Below are positions 5,250 to 13,415 of a DNA stretch of 18,729 nt, in pieces. The notes under the pieces were generated by a model that had not been told where the DNA came from, ran no database searches, and saw only the letters and a list, made by a program, of their open reading frames with translations. The stretch's first letter is position 1; every line of letters starts with the position of its first letter. The translations under genes and the position numbers were made by a program. This DNA comes from Firmicutes bacterium UBA6132. GTDB taxonomy: Bacteria; Bacillota_A; Clostridia; Tissierellales; Sedimentibacteraceae. Location of the stretch: positions 1 through 18,729 of the forward strand of contig DIVM01000260.1 in the NCBI GenBank assembly GCA_002435835.1. The letters are read 5' to 3'.

Positions 5250-7094
5250 TTACTTATTTTTCATTTTTCTGTACAAAGTTGAGCGATCAATGCCAAGCAT
5301 TTTTGAGGCTTTAGAATAATTGTTATTTGTTTTAATAAGTGTTTCTTCTATTAACTTCATCTCGTTCCTTTTAATATCACTTCCTGCACTAATTTCATCT
5401 CCAATGTCATCACCGTCAATGTCTATATCTTCACATTTTATATATGCAGTATCTGTTATAACAATTGCTCGTTCAATTATACCTCTTAATTCTCGAATAT
5501 TACCTTTGAAATTATGCCTTTTAAGTTTATTTAATGCATTATCACTAAATCCTGCTATGTATTTTTTACCTGTATTAACATAATCATCGAGGATTTTTTT
5601 AGCAATTACATCTATATCTTCTCTTCTCTCATTTAATGATGGAATTCTGATTGTCAAAACATGCAATCTGTAATATAAATCTTCTCTAAATTTTCCAGCT
5701 TCAACAAATTGTTTCAAATTAACATTTGTAGATGAAATTATTCTTACATCAACAGGAATAATTTTATCATCTCCAAGACGCATAACTTCTTTTTCTTGAA
5801 TAACCCTCAAAAGTCTTGTTTGAAGATTAAGCGGCATATCTCCTATTTCATCTAAAAACAAAGTTCCTCTATGTGCTAATTCAACCAAACCAATTTTACC
5901 GCCTTTTCTTGCTCCTGTAAACGCTCCTTCAACATATCCAAACAATTCACTTTCAAGTAAATTTTCAGGAAGTGCTGCACAGTTTATTGCAACAAAAGCT
6001 TCACTGGCTCTTAAACTATAGTTATGTATGCTGTGAGCAAATAATTCTTTACCTGTACCTGTTGCTCCCTCTATTAACACCGTTGAATCTGATTTGGAAT
6101 ATTTTTTTGATCTTTTTATTAAATCCTGCATTTTTTCATTTTTATGTTTTATATCTTCAAATGTATATTTTGCACTAAGTCCTTTTTCAGCAAGCTTTGC
6201 TCTTATTTCATGCTCTTTCCTTTGTATTTGAGTAACATTTTGAAAAGATGCAACAACACCGTAACTTTCACCACCAACAGTAACAGCTGATTTATTTAAT
6301 GATATTGTACAATCATCATTTAACTTTTTTATTTCTGATACCTTAGACAAATCATTAAATTCCATGCATTTAATAATTTCTTCACGGGAAATATTGCAGT
6401 CTTTACAAAACTTTTCAGCATTTTTATTAAATATTATTACTTCGCCTTCTTTATTTACAGCTATGATTCCATCGTTAACAAAATCCATTATAATTTTAAC
6501 TCTTTCAGTTTCTGCTTGTTCTTGATGTTTTACATCAAGAATTTTTATTGCTTCATTTATTGCATTTATAATTACACCCTTGCTTGTTTCAACCATGTGA
6601 GCATCATAACCTAATTTTTTTGCAATTTTTACTCCTGTATAATCTCCAATAAACTCATTTACACCATTTAACACAAGTTGTTTAGTTTGCTCTACTGCAT
6701 TATCTTCTTCATTATGATTATCAACTATAACTGAATATAAATCCTTGTCAAACACCTCTTTAAATTGTTCAATACCATATATAACATTGCTCCATCCAAT
6801 AAATCCAACTTTTTCATTTCTGTCTTTAACTTGTTCATAAGCTCTTAAAATATCTATAACATCAACTTTAAGTTCTAAAGTAATAAATTTACTTTTTTGA
6901 GCAATAGCTTTATATGTACCGCCTCTAGTTATAACTATTTCAATACCTCTCTTAGACCATTTAGAAATTATATCATCTGCTTCATATGAATTTGCCCTGA
7001 TTACTTCAACTGGGTAATTATTTTGTTTAACGATTTCCTTAGATAAATCAAAAAGTTCTTTATAAGTTGCTACTAACAATATTTTCTTTATCAC
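5250..7094 (-). CDS. PrpR_N-type sigma-54-dependent transcriptional activator
   Basis: A 614-residue activator. Residues about 5-190 form a PrpR_N propionate-regulator-type sensor domain, with ITRGGTY at 55-61 and VGFIGWSNV in the middle. A PAS-like domain follows (about 195-290), beginning MDFVNDGIIAVNKEGEVIIFN. The AAA+ domain has Walker A GATGTGKE (343-350, with A-T in place of the usual E-S), the sigma-54 contact loop GAFTGA (390-395) and Walker B GTLFLDEIGD (410-419). A Fis-type helix-turn-helix closes the protein (about 589-612). PrpR_N domains sense a small metabolite, so the ligand is probably the substrate or an intermediate of the operon it faces. The start is GTG at 7094 with GGAGG six bases upstream; no convincing promoter was found for it. 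It should act on the repeat at 5198-5235 and the promoter at 5121-5136. Confidence 0.93.
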   Translation of the reverse strand: MIKKILLVATYKELFDLSKEIVKQNNYPVEVIRANSYEADDIISKWSKRGIEIVITRGGTYKAIAQKSKFITLELKVDVIDILRAYEQVKDRNEKVGFIGWSNVIYGIEQFKEVFDKDLYSVIVDNHNEEDNAVEQTKQLVLNGVNEFIGDYTGVKIAKKLGYDAHMVETSKGVIINAINEAIKILDVKHQEQAETERVKIIMDFVNDGIIAVNKEGEVIIFNKNAEKFCKDCNISREEIIKCMEFNDLSKVSEIKKLNDDCTISLNKSAVTVGGESYGVVASFQNVTQIQRKEHEIRAKLAEKGLSAKYTFEDIKHKNEKMQDLIKRSKKYSKSDSTVLIEGATGTGKELFAHSIHNYSLRASEAFVAINCAALPENLLESELFGYVEGAFTGARKGGKIGLVELAHRGTLFLDEIGDMPLNLQTRLLRVIQEKEVMRLGDDKIIPVDVRIISSTNVNLKQFVEAGKFREDLYYRLHVLTIRIPSLNERREDIDVIAKKILDDYVNTGKKYIAGFSDNALNKLKRHNFKGNIRELRGIIERAIVITDTAYIKCEDIDIDGDDIGDEISAGSDIKRNEMKLIEETLIKTNNNYSKASKMLGIDRSTLYRKMKNK

Positions 7095-7232
7095 AACAAT
7101 CCTCCATCATTGTATACTATTTATATAAATATAATGATTATTTATTTTATCATGATTTTTATTTTTTTGCATTAGTATATTATAATATGAACTCTAAATG
7201 TTTCAAACGGAAAATAAACTCGTCGCAAAACC

Positions 7233-7684
7233 CTTCCACTTTATATTCATGCCATGCCTGGAATTGTTATGAAGTTTATTGAGCATATGAAATCGATAAC
7301 AACTAAAGATAAATACATAGGGTTTATCATTCAAGCCGGATTTTTAGAAACTGAACAAGAGCGTACTTTGCAGATTTAGTAAAGCAACTAAATTATAACT
7401 ATTTGGATACTGTTTCAAAGGGTCAGGCTGTTGGAACTTATATGTATCCAAAAATGTTTAAAAAAGTGTTTAGATTACTTAATGATTTGAGTAAGACATA
7501 CGAAGAAACTAATTCCTTTGATAGTAATATTGTAGAAAAGTTGGGTCAACCATATTAAATATCAAAATTTATGTTATGTACCCTAAATTTAGTTGAAAAG
7601 ATAGGATTAAGCAATATATTTTGGCATAAAGAGTTAAAGACAAATAATGCTTTTGATAAAAGATTGGATAAACCTTTTTTGTGA
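7233..7684 (+). pseudogene. Decayed flavodoxin-fold NAD(P)H-dependent oxidoreductase
   Basis: The only plus-strand coding trace in the window. One frame reads LPLYIHAMPGIVMKFIE and then KDKYIGFIIQAGFLETEQER, ending at TAG 7377-7379. From about 7361 the next frame continues YFADLVKQLNYNYLDTVSKG and onward, meets an in-frame TAA at 7556-7558, and resumes ISKFMLCTLNLVEKIGLSNI up to FDKRLDKPFL and TGA at 7682-7684. The pieces follow the order of flavodoxin-family reductases: a PLY...MPG flavin-loop segment, a GFxE segment and a C-terminal W..L..N....R.DKP tail. The N-terminal half with the FMN phosphate loop is missing; the frame is closed upstream of 7218. One frameshift, one stop and a lost start make it non-functional. 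The family is recognised by eye, so it could be another member of the NADPH-dependent FMN reductase group. Confidence 0.65.
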
Positions 7685-7862
7685 TAATGGGGATAAAAAA
7701 TTTTCTCTATTTAAAGCTCTATGCAAAAAATTATTAAGATTAGTATATAACGCTGATATAAGACAAAAAAGAGTTGTCTCAAAAAGTATTTTTAATATTT
7801 AGAGATAACTATTATCATATATTAATATTTATTTAAGACCTATCTTCTGTACTTTATATATA
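7685..7862. other. Non-coding debris with an imperfect inverted repeat
   Basis: This stretch follows the pseudogene and has no open frame of note. The only structure is GTTGTCTC (7773-7780) facing GAGATAAC (7802-7809), 7 of 8 complementary, enclosing AAAAA-GTA-TTTTT. The left part, GAGTTGTCTCAAAA, recalls terminal sequences of IS1182-like insertion sequences and common clostridial terminators, but no transposase, second end or target duplication is visible, and no T-run follows the outer repeat. Confidence 0.4.
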
Positions 7863-7985
7863 TTACAACCCAACTGCTATAGCAAAAGCCGTACATATGA
7901 TTGTAAAAATTAAAGGTACTAAAAATGTAGTAACAAAAACAAACAAATCTATAACCCTTGCTTGAATTTTTAGCCATTGGCTTAA
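7863..7985 (-). pseudogene. C-terminal remnant of an unidentified membrane protein
   Basis: Downstream of the response regulator gene, a 40-codon open frame between two stops reads LSQWLKIQARVIDLF followed by one strong hydrophobic helix (VFVTTFLVPLIFTIICTAFA) and ends AIAVGL. It contains no ATG, GTG or TTG start with a ribosome binding site. An amphipathic stretch followed by a terminal membrane helix suggests the tail of a lost transporter or other membrane protein. It may equally be a chance open frame in AT-rich DNA. I do not recognise the family. Confidence 0.3.
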
Positions 7986-8013
7986 TCAAACAGTTTATAT
8001 TAAATTCCTCTTC

Positions 8014-9375
8014 CTACAACTCATACTCCTTGATTTTATTCCTAAGCCCTTTTTCACTGATACCTAACATTTTTGCAGTCACAACCCTGTGACCTTTATT
8101 TTTTAACAAACATGCTTTAATAACTTTTTTTTCAACTTCTTGCAGTGTTAAACCAATTATATTCTCAATAAAAACAGAATTTTCCGTTTCTTCATTACTT
8201 TTTTTTAATCTTACCTTTTCTGGTAAATCTTCAATATCTATAATTTCACCATTTGATAAAACGATTGCACTTTCAATTATATTTGATAGTTCCCTTATAT
8301 TTCCTGGGTAATTATAATTAAGCATTTTCTTTTCTGCTTCTTTTGATAAACCAATTATATTTTTATTTAATTCTTCATTGAATTTTTCTATGTAATGATT
8401 AAATAACAGAGGTAAATCCTGTTTTCTGTCTTTTAAAGAAGGCAACGCAATATCCACAACATTAAGTCTATAATATAAATCCTTCCTAAATATACCTTCC
8501 TCCACCAGCGATTTTAAATCCTTGTTAGTAGCTGAAATTATTCTAATATCTAGTTTTATTATTGCATTGCTCCCAATGGGAGAATATTCTTTTTGTTGTA
8601 ATACTCTCAACAGCTTTCCTTGAAGATTATATGGCATATCTCCTATTTCATCCAAAAAAATTGTCCCATTGTTAGCATATTCAAATTTCCCTTGTTTATC
8701 TTCTAATGCTCCTGTAAAAGATCCCTTTTTATGTCCAAACAATTCTTCTTCAAGCAAACCTTCAGGTATTGCAGCGCAGTTAACTTCAACAAATCGTTCA
8801 TTTTTTCTTTTACCTGAGTAATGCAAAGCACGTGCAACTAATTCTTTGCCTGTTCCGCTTTCTCCTGTAACAACAACATTTGTATCAATATCTTTTAACT
8901 TCTCAATCATTTTTATAACATTTTTAATAGAAGAACTACGTCCTATAATTCCGTTATACGAATATTTATTTTGCAATTCTTTATTCAAATATTCCACAGT
9001 TTCATTTAACCTTTGAAACTCTAATGCTTGCTCAATAATAATATATAACTCACTTAAATTTAAAGGTTTTGTCAAATATGTAAATGCACCTTTTTTTATA
9101 GCTTCAATTGTAGTATTAATACTACCATAAGCTGTCATTATTATGACTGCTATACTTTTATCTATTTTTTTAATTTCAGAGAGAACATCCAATCCGTTAT
9201 ATTCTCCTATTCTCAAATCAAGTAAAATTATATTGAAATATTCTTCTTTCAAATATTTCAATCCTTCAGCTGGAGTAGTACATGCTTTAACATAATATTT
9301 ATCTTCTAGAGCTATAGTAAGCGCTGTACATATTCCAATCTCATCGTCAATTATTAATATACGCTTATCCATCAT
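8014..9375 (-). CDS. NtrC-family sigma-54-dependent response regulator
   Basis: 453 residues. An N-terminal receiver domain carries acidic D10 and D11, the phosphoacceptor D53 (LLDLRIG), T81 (MTAYGS) and K103 (LTKP). A linker leads to the AAA+ domain with Walker A GESGTGKE (171-178), the sigma-54 contact loop GSFTGA (218-223, serine replacing alanine of GAFTGA), Walker B GTIFLDEIGD (237-246) and the second AAA+ region SATNKDL. A Fis-type helix-turn-helix lies near residues 425-450. It should be phosphorylated by the histidine kinase encoded 2 nt upstream and then activate sigma-54 promoters. The start is the first of two consecutive ATG codons, with AGGCGG overlapping the kinase 3' end, so translation is probably coupled. 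I found no -24/-12 promoter beside this pair; its targets are elsewhere or lost. Confidence 0.95.
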   Translation of the reverse strand: MMDKRILIIDDEIGICTALTIALEDKYYVKACTTPAEGLKYLKEEYFNIILLDLRIGEYNGLDVLSEIKKIDKSIAVIIMTAYGSINTTIEAIKKGAFTYLTKPLNLSELYIIIEQALEFQRLNETVEYLNKELQNKYSYNGIIGRSSSIKNVIKMIEKLKDIDTNVVVTGESGTGKELVARALHYSGKRKNERFVEVNCAAIPEGLLEEELFGHKKGSFTGALEDKQGKFEYANNGTIFLDEIGDMPYNLQGKLLRVLQQKEYSPIGSNAIIKLDIRIISATNKDLKSLVEEGIFRKDLYYRLNVVDIALPSLKDRKQDLPLLFNHYIEKFNEELNKNIIGLSKEAEKKMLNYNYPGNIRELSNIIESAIVLSNGEIIDIEDLPEKVRLKKSNEETENSVFIENIIGLTLQEVEKKVIKACLLKNKGHRVVTAKMLGISEKGLRNKIKEYEL

Positions 9376-9377
9376 AC

Positions 9378-11363
9378 TTACCGCCTAAACTTCATAGTCA
9401 CTTTAGTGCAAAATTGCGGATTGCTTTCAATAATAAATACTCCGTTATTTTCTTCAACATATTGTTTAGATATATTTAATCCAATACCAGTTCCATTTGA
9501 CTTATTTGTATGAAATGGTCTCATAGATTTTTTTATTTCATCATCCGTCATGCCTAAGCCTTCATCTATGATTTGAATATAAACATATTCACTATCTTCC
9601 CAAGCATTTATAAATATATGCAAATTATTATTTTTTAAATCACTATTTTTAATTTTCTCCTTTATAGAATCAATTGCATTTAATAAAATATTGATTAAAA
9701 CTTGCTTTATTTGATTCTTATCAGCAAAAAGAGATAAATTTTCATCATCCGATATTATTAATTTAATACTATTTTTTTGTAATGTAGGTTTTATAAGCAT
9801 GGAGCAAGAAATTATGATTTCACTAATATTTACTATTTGTTTATTATTTATTTTTGGCTTTGCATAATCTATTAAATTATTAATCAAATTATTTACCCTA
9901 TCCACTTCCTTTGGTACAATATCAGCTAATTGAAACTGAAATTTTTGGTCTTCTTTTTTAAACGGAATCATTTGGACAATAGTTTTTATGGAAGTTAATG
10001 GATTCCTTATTTCATGGGCTATTTCGGCTATAATTTTATTAAGAGCTATATTTTTCTGCTTTTCAAATATTTCTTCTTTTATCTTTAATTCTTCAGTCAC
10101 ATTGTCCACTAAAACAATTGCTCCCCTAATACTATTGTCCATGTTATAAAGTTGGTAAATATCATATCTATAACTTTTATTTTCAACATACTCATCACTT
10201 ATAGTTATTTCTTCATTTATAATGGTTAAATTCTCATTAAAAATTTTATTCAACTTGTCGTTTAGTATATCATAAATAAAAGGTATTTCTAAAATGCTTT
10301 GTCCGATATTAAGTGATGATAAATTTGTTAATTTACATGCGCTTTTATTAAAAAGATTAATTTTAAAATCCGTATCAAATACAATAATACAGCTTGGACT
10401 ATGTTCAACTATACAATTTTTTAACTCATTATTATTTCTTGTTTCAATTATTTGTTTTTGTAAATCCTCATTTATTTGTAAAAGCTCTTTAGTTTTTTCT
10501 CTAACTTGTTTTTTTAATAAATTATTTAACCTGTAATTAACTACAGTTATAAACAAAAATATTAATATGAATATTATAATTAAAGCAATAACATAATTTA
10601 TTATTTCTTTCATTAAATAATTTTCTTCATTAACCCATTTATCATGAATTTTTACATATTCACCACTGATTCTTAGCTGTTGTAAATCACTATTTAATTT
10701 TCTCAAAAAATCCGAATCGCCTTTTTTAGTTAAAATAGTATATTCTATAGGAACCATATAGTTATTAATTATGGTATATTCATCTTCGAGATTTGCTTTT
10801 TGTAATTGGTATATGATGCTACTTTTTACACCTATGAGTACATCCGCATCCCCTGACGTCAATACATTAAAAGCCCTTGATTGATTGGATACAATTCTAT
10901 ATCTCATATTTTTTATTTTTTGAATATATGAATAACTTATGGTATCGTTTTCGAAAACGGTTTTAATTAACTTATTTTTATTATTTCGTATTGTATTTGC
11001 TTTATCTTTGTTTGAAATCATTATAATGGATGACTGTGATATGCTGTCTGTGGATTGGTATCTAAATTTTTCATTTTTTACTACGCCTAAAACTAAATCA
11101 ACAGAATTAACTTCTAAAGCATTATAACATTCAATTTCACTTTTCATTGGTACGTATTCAATTGTAAAGTTATTTTTTTGTGCAATATTATTCAAGATAT
11201 CAATGTGTACACCTAAACTCTGCCCATTCTCAATAAATTGATACGGGGGCAGGCCATATTCAAACGCTACTCTTACTATAGTATCAACAGCATTAATTTC
11301 TTGTTTTGAAAATAAAAACATCAATATAATAACTATGATTGAAGTTTTTTTAGCTATATACAT
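9378..11363 (-). CDS. Sensor histidine kinase with extracellular family-3 solute-binding domain
   Basis: 661 residues from the ATG at 11363. A signal or anchor segment (residues 7-20) leads to an extracellular SBP_bac_3 domain (about 27-245; VRVAFEYGLPPYQFIENGQS opens it, ISGEYVKIHDKW closes it). A membrane helix follows at about 256-278, then a coiled coil (280-312) and a PAS domain (about 316-425, beginning IVEHSPSCIIVFDTDFKINLF). HisKA has phosphoacceptor H450 in AEIAHEIRNPLTS; HATPase_c has the N box (INILLNAID), DEGLGM and GTGIGL. It should bind an amino acid or similar solute outside the cell and phosphorylate the regulator encoded next. A longer reading from GTG at 11381 has no Shine-Dalgarno; the ATG six codons inside has AAAGGG nine bases upstream and starts a clean signal peptide, so I prefer it. 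Confidence 0.92.
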   Translation of the reverse strand: MYIAKKTSIIVIILMFLFSKQEINAVDTIVRVAFEYGLPPYQFIENGQSLGVHIDILNNIAQKNNFTIEYVPMKSEIECYNALEVNSVDLVLGVVKNEKFRYQSTDSISQSSIIMISNKDKANTIRNNKNKLIKTVFENDTISYSYIQKIKNMRYRIVSNQSRAFNVLTSGDADVLIGVKSSIIYQLQKANLEDEYTIINNYMVPIEYTILTKKGDSDFLRKLNSDLQQLRISGEYVKIHDKWVNEENYLMKEIINYVIALIIIFILIFLFITVVNYRLNNLLKKQVREKTKELLQINEDLQKQIIETRNNNELKNCIVEHSPSCIIVFDTDFKINLFNKSACKLTNLSSLNIGQSILEIPFIYDILNDKLNKIFNENLTIINEEITISDEYVENKSYRYDIYQLYNMDNSIRGAIVLVDNVTEELKIKEEIFEKQKNIALNKIIAEIAHEIRNPLTSIKTIVQMIPFKKEDQKFQFQLADIVPKEVDRVNNLINNLIDYAKPKINNKQIVNISEIIISCSMLIKPTLQKNSIKLIISDDENLSLFADKNQIKQVLINILLNAIDSIKEKIKNSDLKNNNLHIFINAWEDSEYVYIQIIDEGLGMTDDEIKKSMRPFHTNKSNGTGIGLNISKQYVEENNGVFIIESNPQFCTKVTMKFRR

Positions 11364-11450
11364 ATTCTGTAACCCTTTCACCTATAAAAATATACTGCTA
11401 ACTATTAATGATATTTTAATAAGAATAAAAATCAATTATTATTGTTATTT

Positions 11451-11459
11451 AGTATAACA
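11451..11459 (-). promoter_or_regulatory. Possible extended -10 promoter of the histidine kinase operon
   Basis: On the minus strand TGTTATACT fits an extended -10 element (TGn plus TATACT) and would start transcription near 11444, about 80 nt before the kinase ATG. No good -35 box is present, and AT-rich spacers yield such matches easily. A TTGATT/TATCAT pair 16 bp apart further downstream is an alternative. Confidence 0.3.
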
Positions 11460-11482
11460 TATCTTAATACCATATTAAAGTG

Positions 11483-11518
11483 AAAAATAAACAGCACTGC
11501 TTAAAAGTACTGTTTATT
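11483..11518 (-). terminator. Intrinsic terminator after the M24 peptidase gene
   Basis: On the minus strand AATAAACAG-T-ACT pairs with AGT-G-CTGTTTATT (12 Watson-Crick pairs plus one T-G wobble) around a 7-nt loop, followed by TTTT. It starts about 8 nt after the peptidase stop codon and separates the peptide-utilisation block from the two-component system. Confidence 0.85.
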
Positions 11519-11526
11519 AATTTCAA

Positions 11527-12771
11527 TTAAGAATTCATATAATTTTCTATATCATTTGTAGTTTTTATAATATTTTGAGATAAATTAACTAAACCATTTT
11601 TATTAACTAACACATTTTCTTCTATTCTAATTCCAATTCCTAATTCTGCAATATATAATCCTGGCTCAATAGTGTAAACACTGTTTTCCATTATTTCTTT
11701 TCTTGGCATTCTTAAGTCATGTAAATCTAAACCAATTGAGTGCCCAGAACCATGAAAATAATATTTATTAACATCAGAATCATCATTTATTAATTTAATA
11801 GTTTTTAATGCTTTGGAGTAAAATGTTTTAACTACATTGTTTACTGTATCTTCAGTAGCTCCAGGCTTAATTTCATCCATTGCTATTAACTGTGCTTCCA
11901 ATACTATATTATATAATTCATTTTGTTTTTCAGTAAACTTGCCATTAACAGGATATGTTCTAGTTATATCTGATACATACCAGTTAGACAGAGCACCTAA
12001 GTCCATGAGAACTAAATCTCCATCCTTTGTTTGATATTTTCCTTCATTATAATGTAGAATTAAAGCATTTTTCCCTGCAGCAATTACTGATCTAAATCTT
12101 GGTTTACTGTTATTCATAGTCAAACTGTGTTGATAATGGGATTTTATTTGATACTCGTAAATGCCAGGCTTTAAAATTTTCATAACATTATTTAATGCTT
12201 CATTTGTTAAGTTTACAGCATTTTGTATTTCATCAACCTCTTCTTCGGTTTTAACATTTCGAAGCTTTGTCATGATACTAAGCGAATTAATAATATTCAC
12301 TGAAGGATATTGTTGTTTTACTTTCATAGCAAACTTCTTACTTAAATTTTCAAATTCATCTAACTCTGTATAGTGGAAAAATAGATAAACATTTTCAATG
12401 CTTGCATCATAAAACATTTTTTTTGCAAAGTTTTTAGTAAATGAATCTATATATTCGATATTGCTGATACCTGATTTTAATTTAGCTTCATCATCACGCA
12501 TAAACAATGCATTCCATTTTTCATACATTTCATCAACAGGGGGTATGTACAAACATTCACTTATCACATTATTTATCTTTGATATAATCAATATCATATT
12601 TTCTCTGTCTATTCCTGTTAAATAATAAAAATTTCTTTCAACTGAAAATGGATAAATAAATTGATCGCATGTATCCCTAATATATGTTCCTGAAAAAAAT
12701 ACTGCAATAGAATTATCTTCCATATCTTTTGCAAAATTTAATCTATTATTTTGATAAAATTCTTTTTTCAT
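11527..12771 (-). CDS. M24-family metallopeptidase (aminopeptidase P / Xaa-Pro dipeptidase type)
   Basis: 414 residues with an AMP_N/creatinase N-terminal domain (about 1-165; IYPFSVERNFYYLTG near 39-53) and a C-terminal pita-bread catalytic domain. All five dinuclear metal ligands are visible: D257 (LMDLGA), D268 (VSDITRTYP), H344 (HGSGHSIGLDLHD), E369 (TIEPGLY) and E384 (RIEENV). The HGxGHxxGLxxHD pattern, rather than the methionine-aminopeptidase one, points to hydrolysis of X-Pro bonds at peptide N-termini in the cytoplasm. It has no signal peptide. AAGGAG stands seven bases before ATG. It follows the ABC peptide importer and ChrA genes after a 104-nt spacer in which only weak AT-rich promoter-like sequence is seen, so read-through from the importer operon is likely. 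The role would be to degrade imported proline-containing peptides. Confidence 0.93.
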   Translation of the reverse strand: MKKEFYQNNRLNFAKDMEDNSIAVFFSGTYIRDTCDQFIYPFSVERNFYYLTGIDRENMILIISKINNVISECLYIPPVDEMYEKWNALFMRDDEAKLKSGISNIEYIDSFTKNFAKKMFYDASIENVYLFFHYTELDEFENLSKKFAMKVKQQYPSVNIINSLSIMTKLRNVKTEEEVDEIQNAVNLTNEALNNVMKILKPGIYEYQIKSHYQHSLTMNNSKPRFRSVIAAGKNALILHYNEGKYQTKDGDLVLMDLGALSNWYVSDITRTYPVNGKFTEKQNELYNIVLEAQLIAMDEIKPGATEDTVNNVVKTFYSKALKTIKLINDDSDVNKYYFHGSGHSIGLDLHDLRMPRKEIMENSVYTIEPGLYIAELGIGIRIEENVLVNKNGLVNLSQNIIKTTNDIENYMNS

Positions 12772-12875
12772 ACTAACTCCTTTATTTTAAAATAATTTAA
12801 AATTTTATTTAAATGAAAAAGTTAAGACATCATTATAAATGTAATATTTTCTACAAATATTTACATATATATAAT

Positions 12876-13400
12876 TTATTTTATAAAAACAACTCCAAAA
12901 ACCATTGAACAAACAATTAATATAGCGGGGTGAACTTTAAAATAAAAAACACCTAAGCATGCAGCAGCTGCAATAAACCATGTTATAGATATTGGAAATG
13001 ATTTTTGTGCCATAGTTATTGCAGTTTCAGCTAGCAAGATTACAACTACAGGTTTTACAGCTGTCATCATGCTTTTTAACCATAGTGATTCTTTGTATTT
13101 TGCATAAAAATGATACAAAAGCATCATTGCAATAGCACTTGGAACAACAATAGCAATTAAAGTTGTTAAACTCCCTAAAATACCTCCTACCTTATAACCT
13201 ATTAAAGCCGCAAGCTTTGTAGCAATAGGACCGGGCAGAGAATTACCAAGTGCAACAGCATCAATATATTCTTCAATGGTTAACCATCCATAATTATCTA
13301 TAACTTCTTTTTGAATTAAAGGTATTGCAGATGGACCTCCCCCAAACCCAAATATGCCAGGTCTAAAAAAGGCTAAAAATAAATTTACATACAATTTCAT
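12876..13400 (-). CDS. chrA: Short-chain ChrA-type (chromate ion transporter family) protein
   Basis: 174 residues: a single CHR domain. The family signature is clear: LAFFRPGIFGFGGGPSAIPL at the start, then EYIDAVALGNSLPGPIATKLAALIGYKVGG, then five or so hydrophobic helices. Long ChrA proteins contain two such halves and export chromate by proton antiport; short ones usually come as two adjacent genes whose products are thought to work together. Here no second half is found on either side. The gene starts 15 nt after the stop of the ATPase gene, with GGGGTGG before ATG, so it belongs to the peptide importer operon. Chromate resistance is not implied by this context; another anion or a different role is possible. 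Confidence 0.85.
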   Translation of the reverse strand: MKLYVNLFLAFFRPGIFGFGGGPSAIPLIQKEVIDNYGWLTIEEYIDAVALGNSLPGPIATKLAALIGYKVGGILGSLTTLIAIVVPSAIAMMLLYHFYAKYKESLWLKSMMTAVKPVVVILLAETAITMAQKSFPISITWFIAAAACLGVFYFKVHPAILIVCSMVFGVVFIK

Positions 13401-13415
13401 TTTATTACCACCCCT

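Noticed and set aside
7188..7282. Plus-strand frame of about 71 codons covering this interval
   Set aside because: It has no family-like sequence and no ribosome binding site; a different frame over the same bases gives the recognisable oxidoreductase fragment.
7771..7809. Insertion-sequence end (GAGTTGTCTCAAAA)
   Set aside because: It resembles IS1182-type ends, but there is no transposase trace, no matching second end and no target duplication, so no mobile element is called.
11364..11381. GTG start of the histidine kinase at 11381
   Set aside because: There is no Shine-Dalgarno before the GTG, and the AAAGGG inside this stretch is well placed for the ATG at 11363.
12842..12866. AT-only hairpin downstream of chrA as a terminator
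   Set aside because: The stem is about seven A-T pairs and no T-run follows, so it would not be stable enough to terminate.
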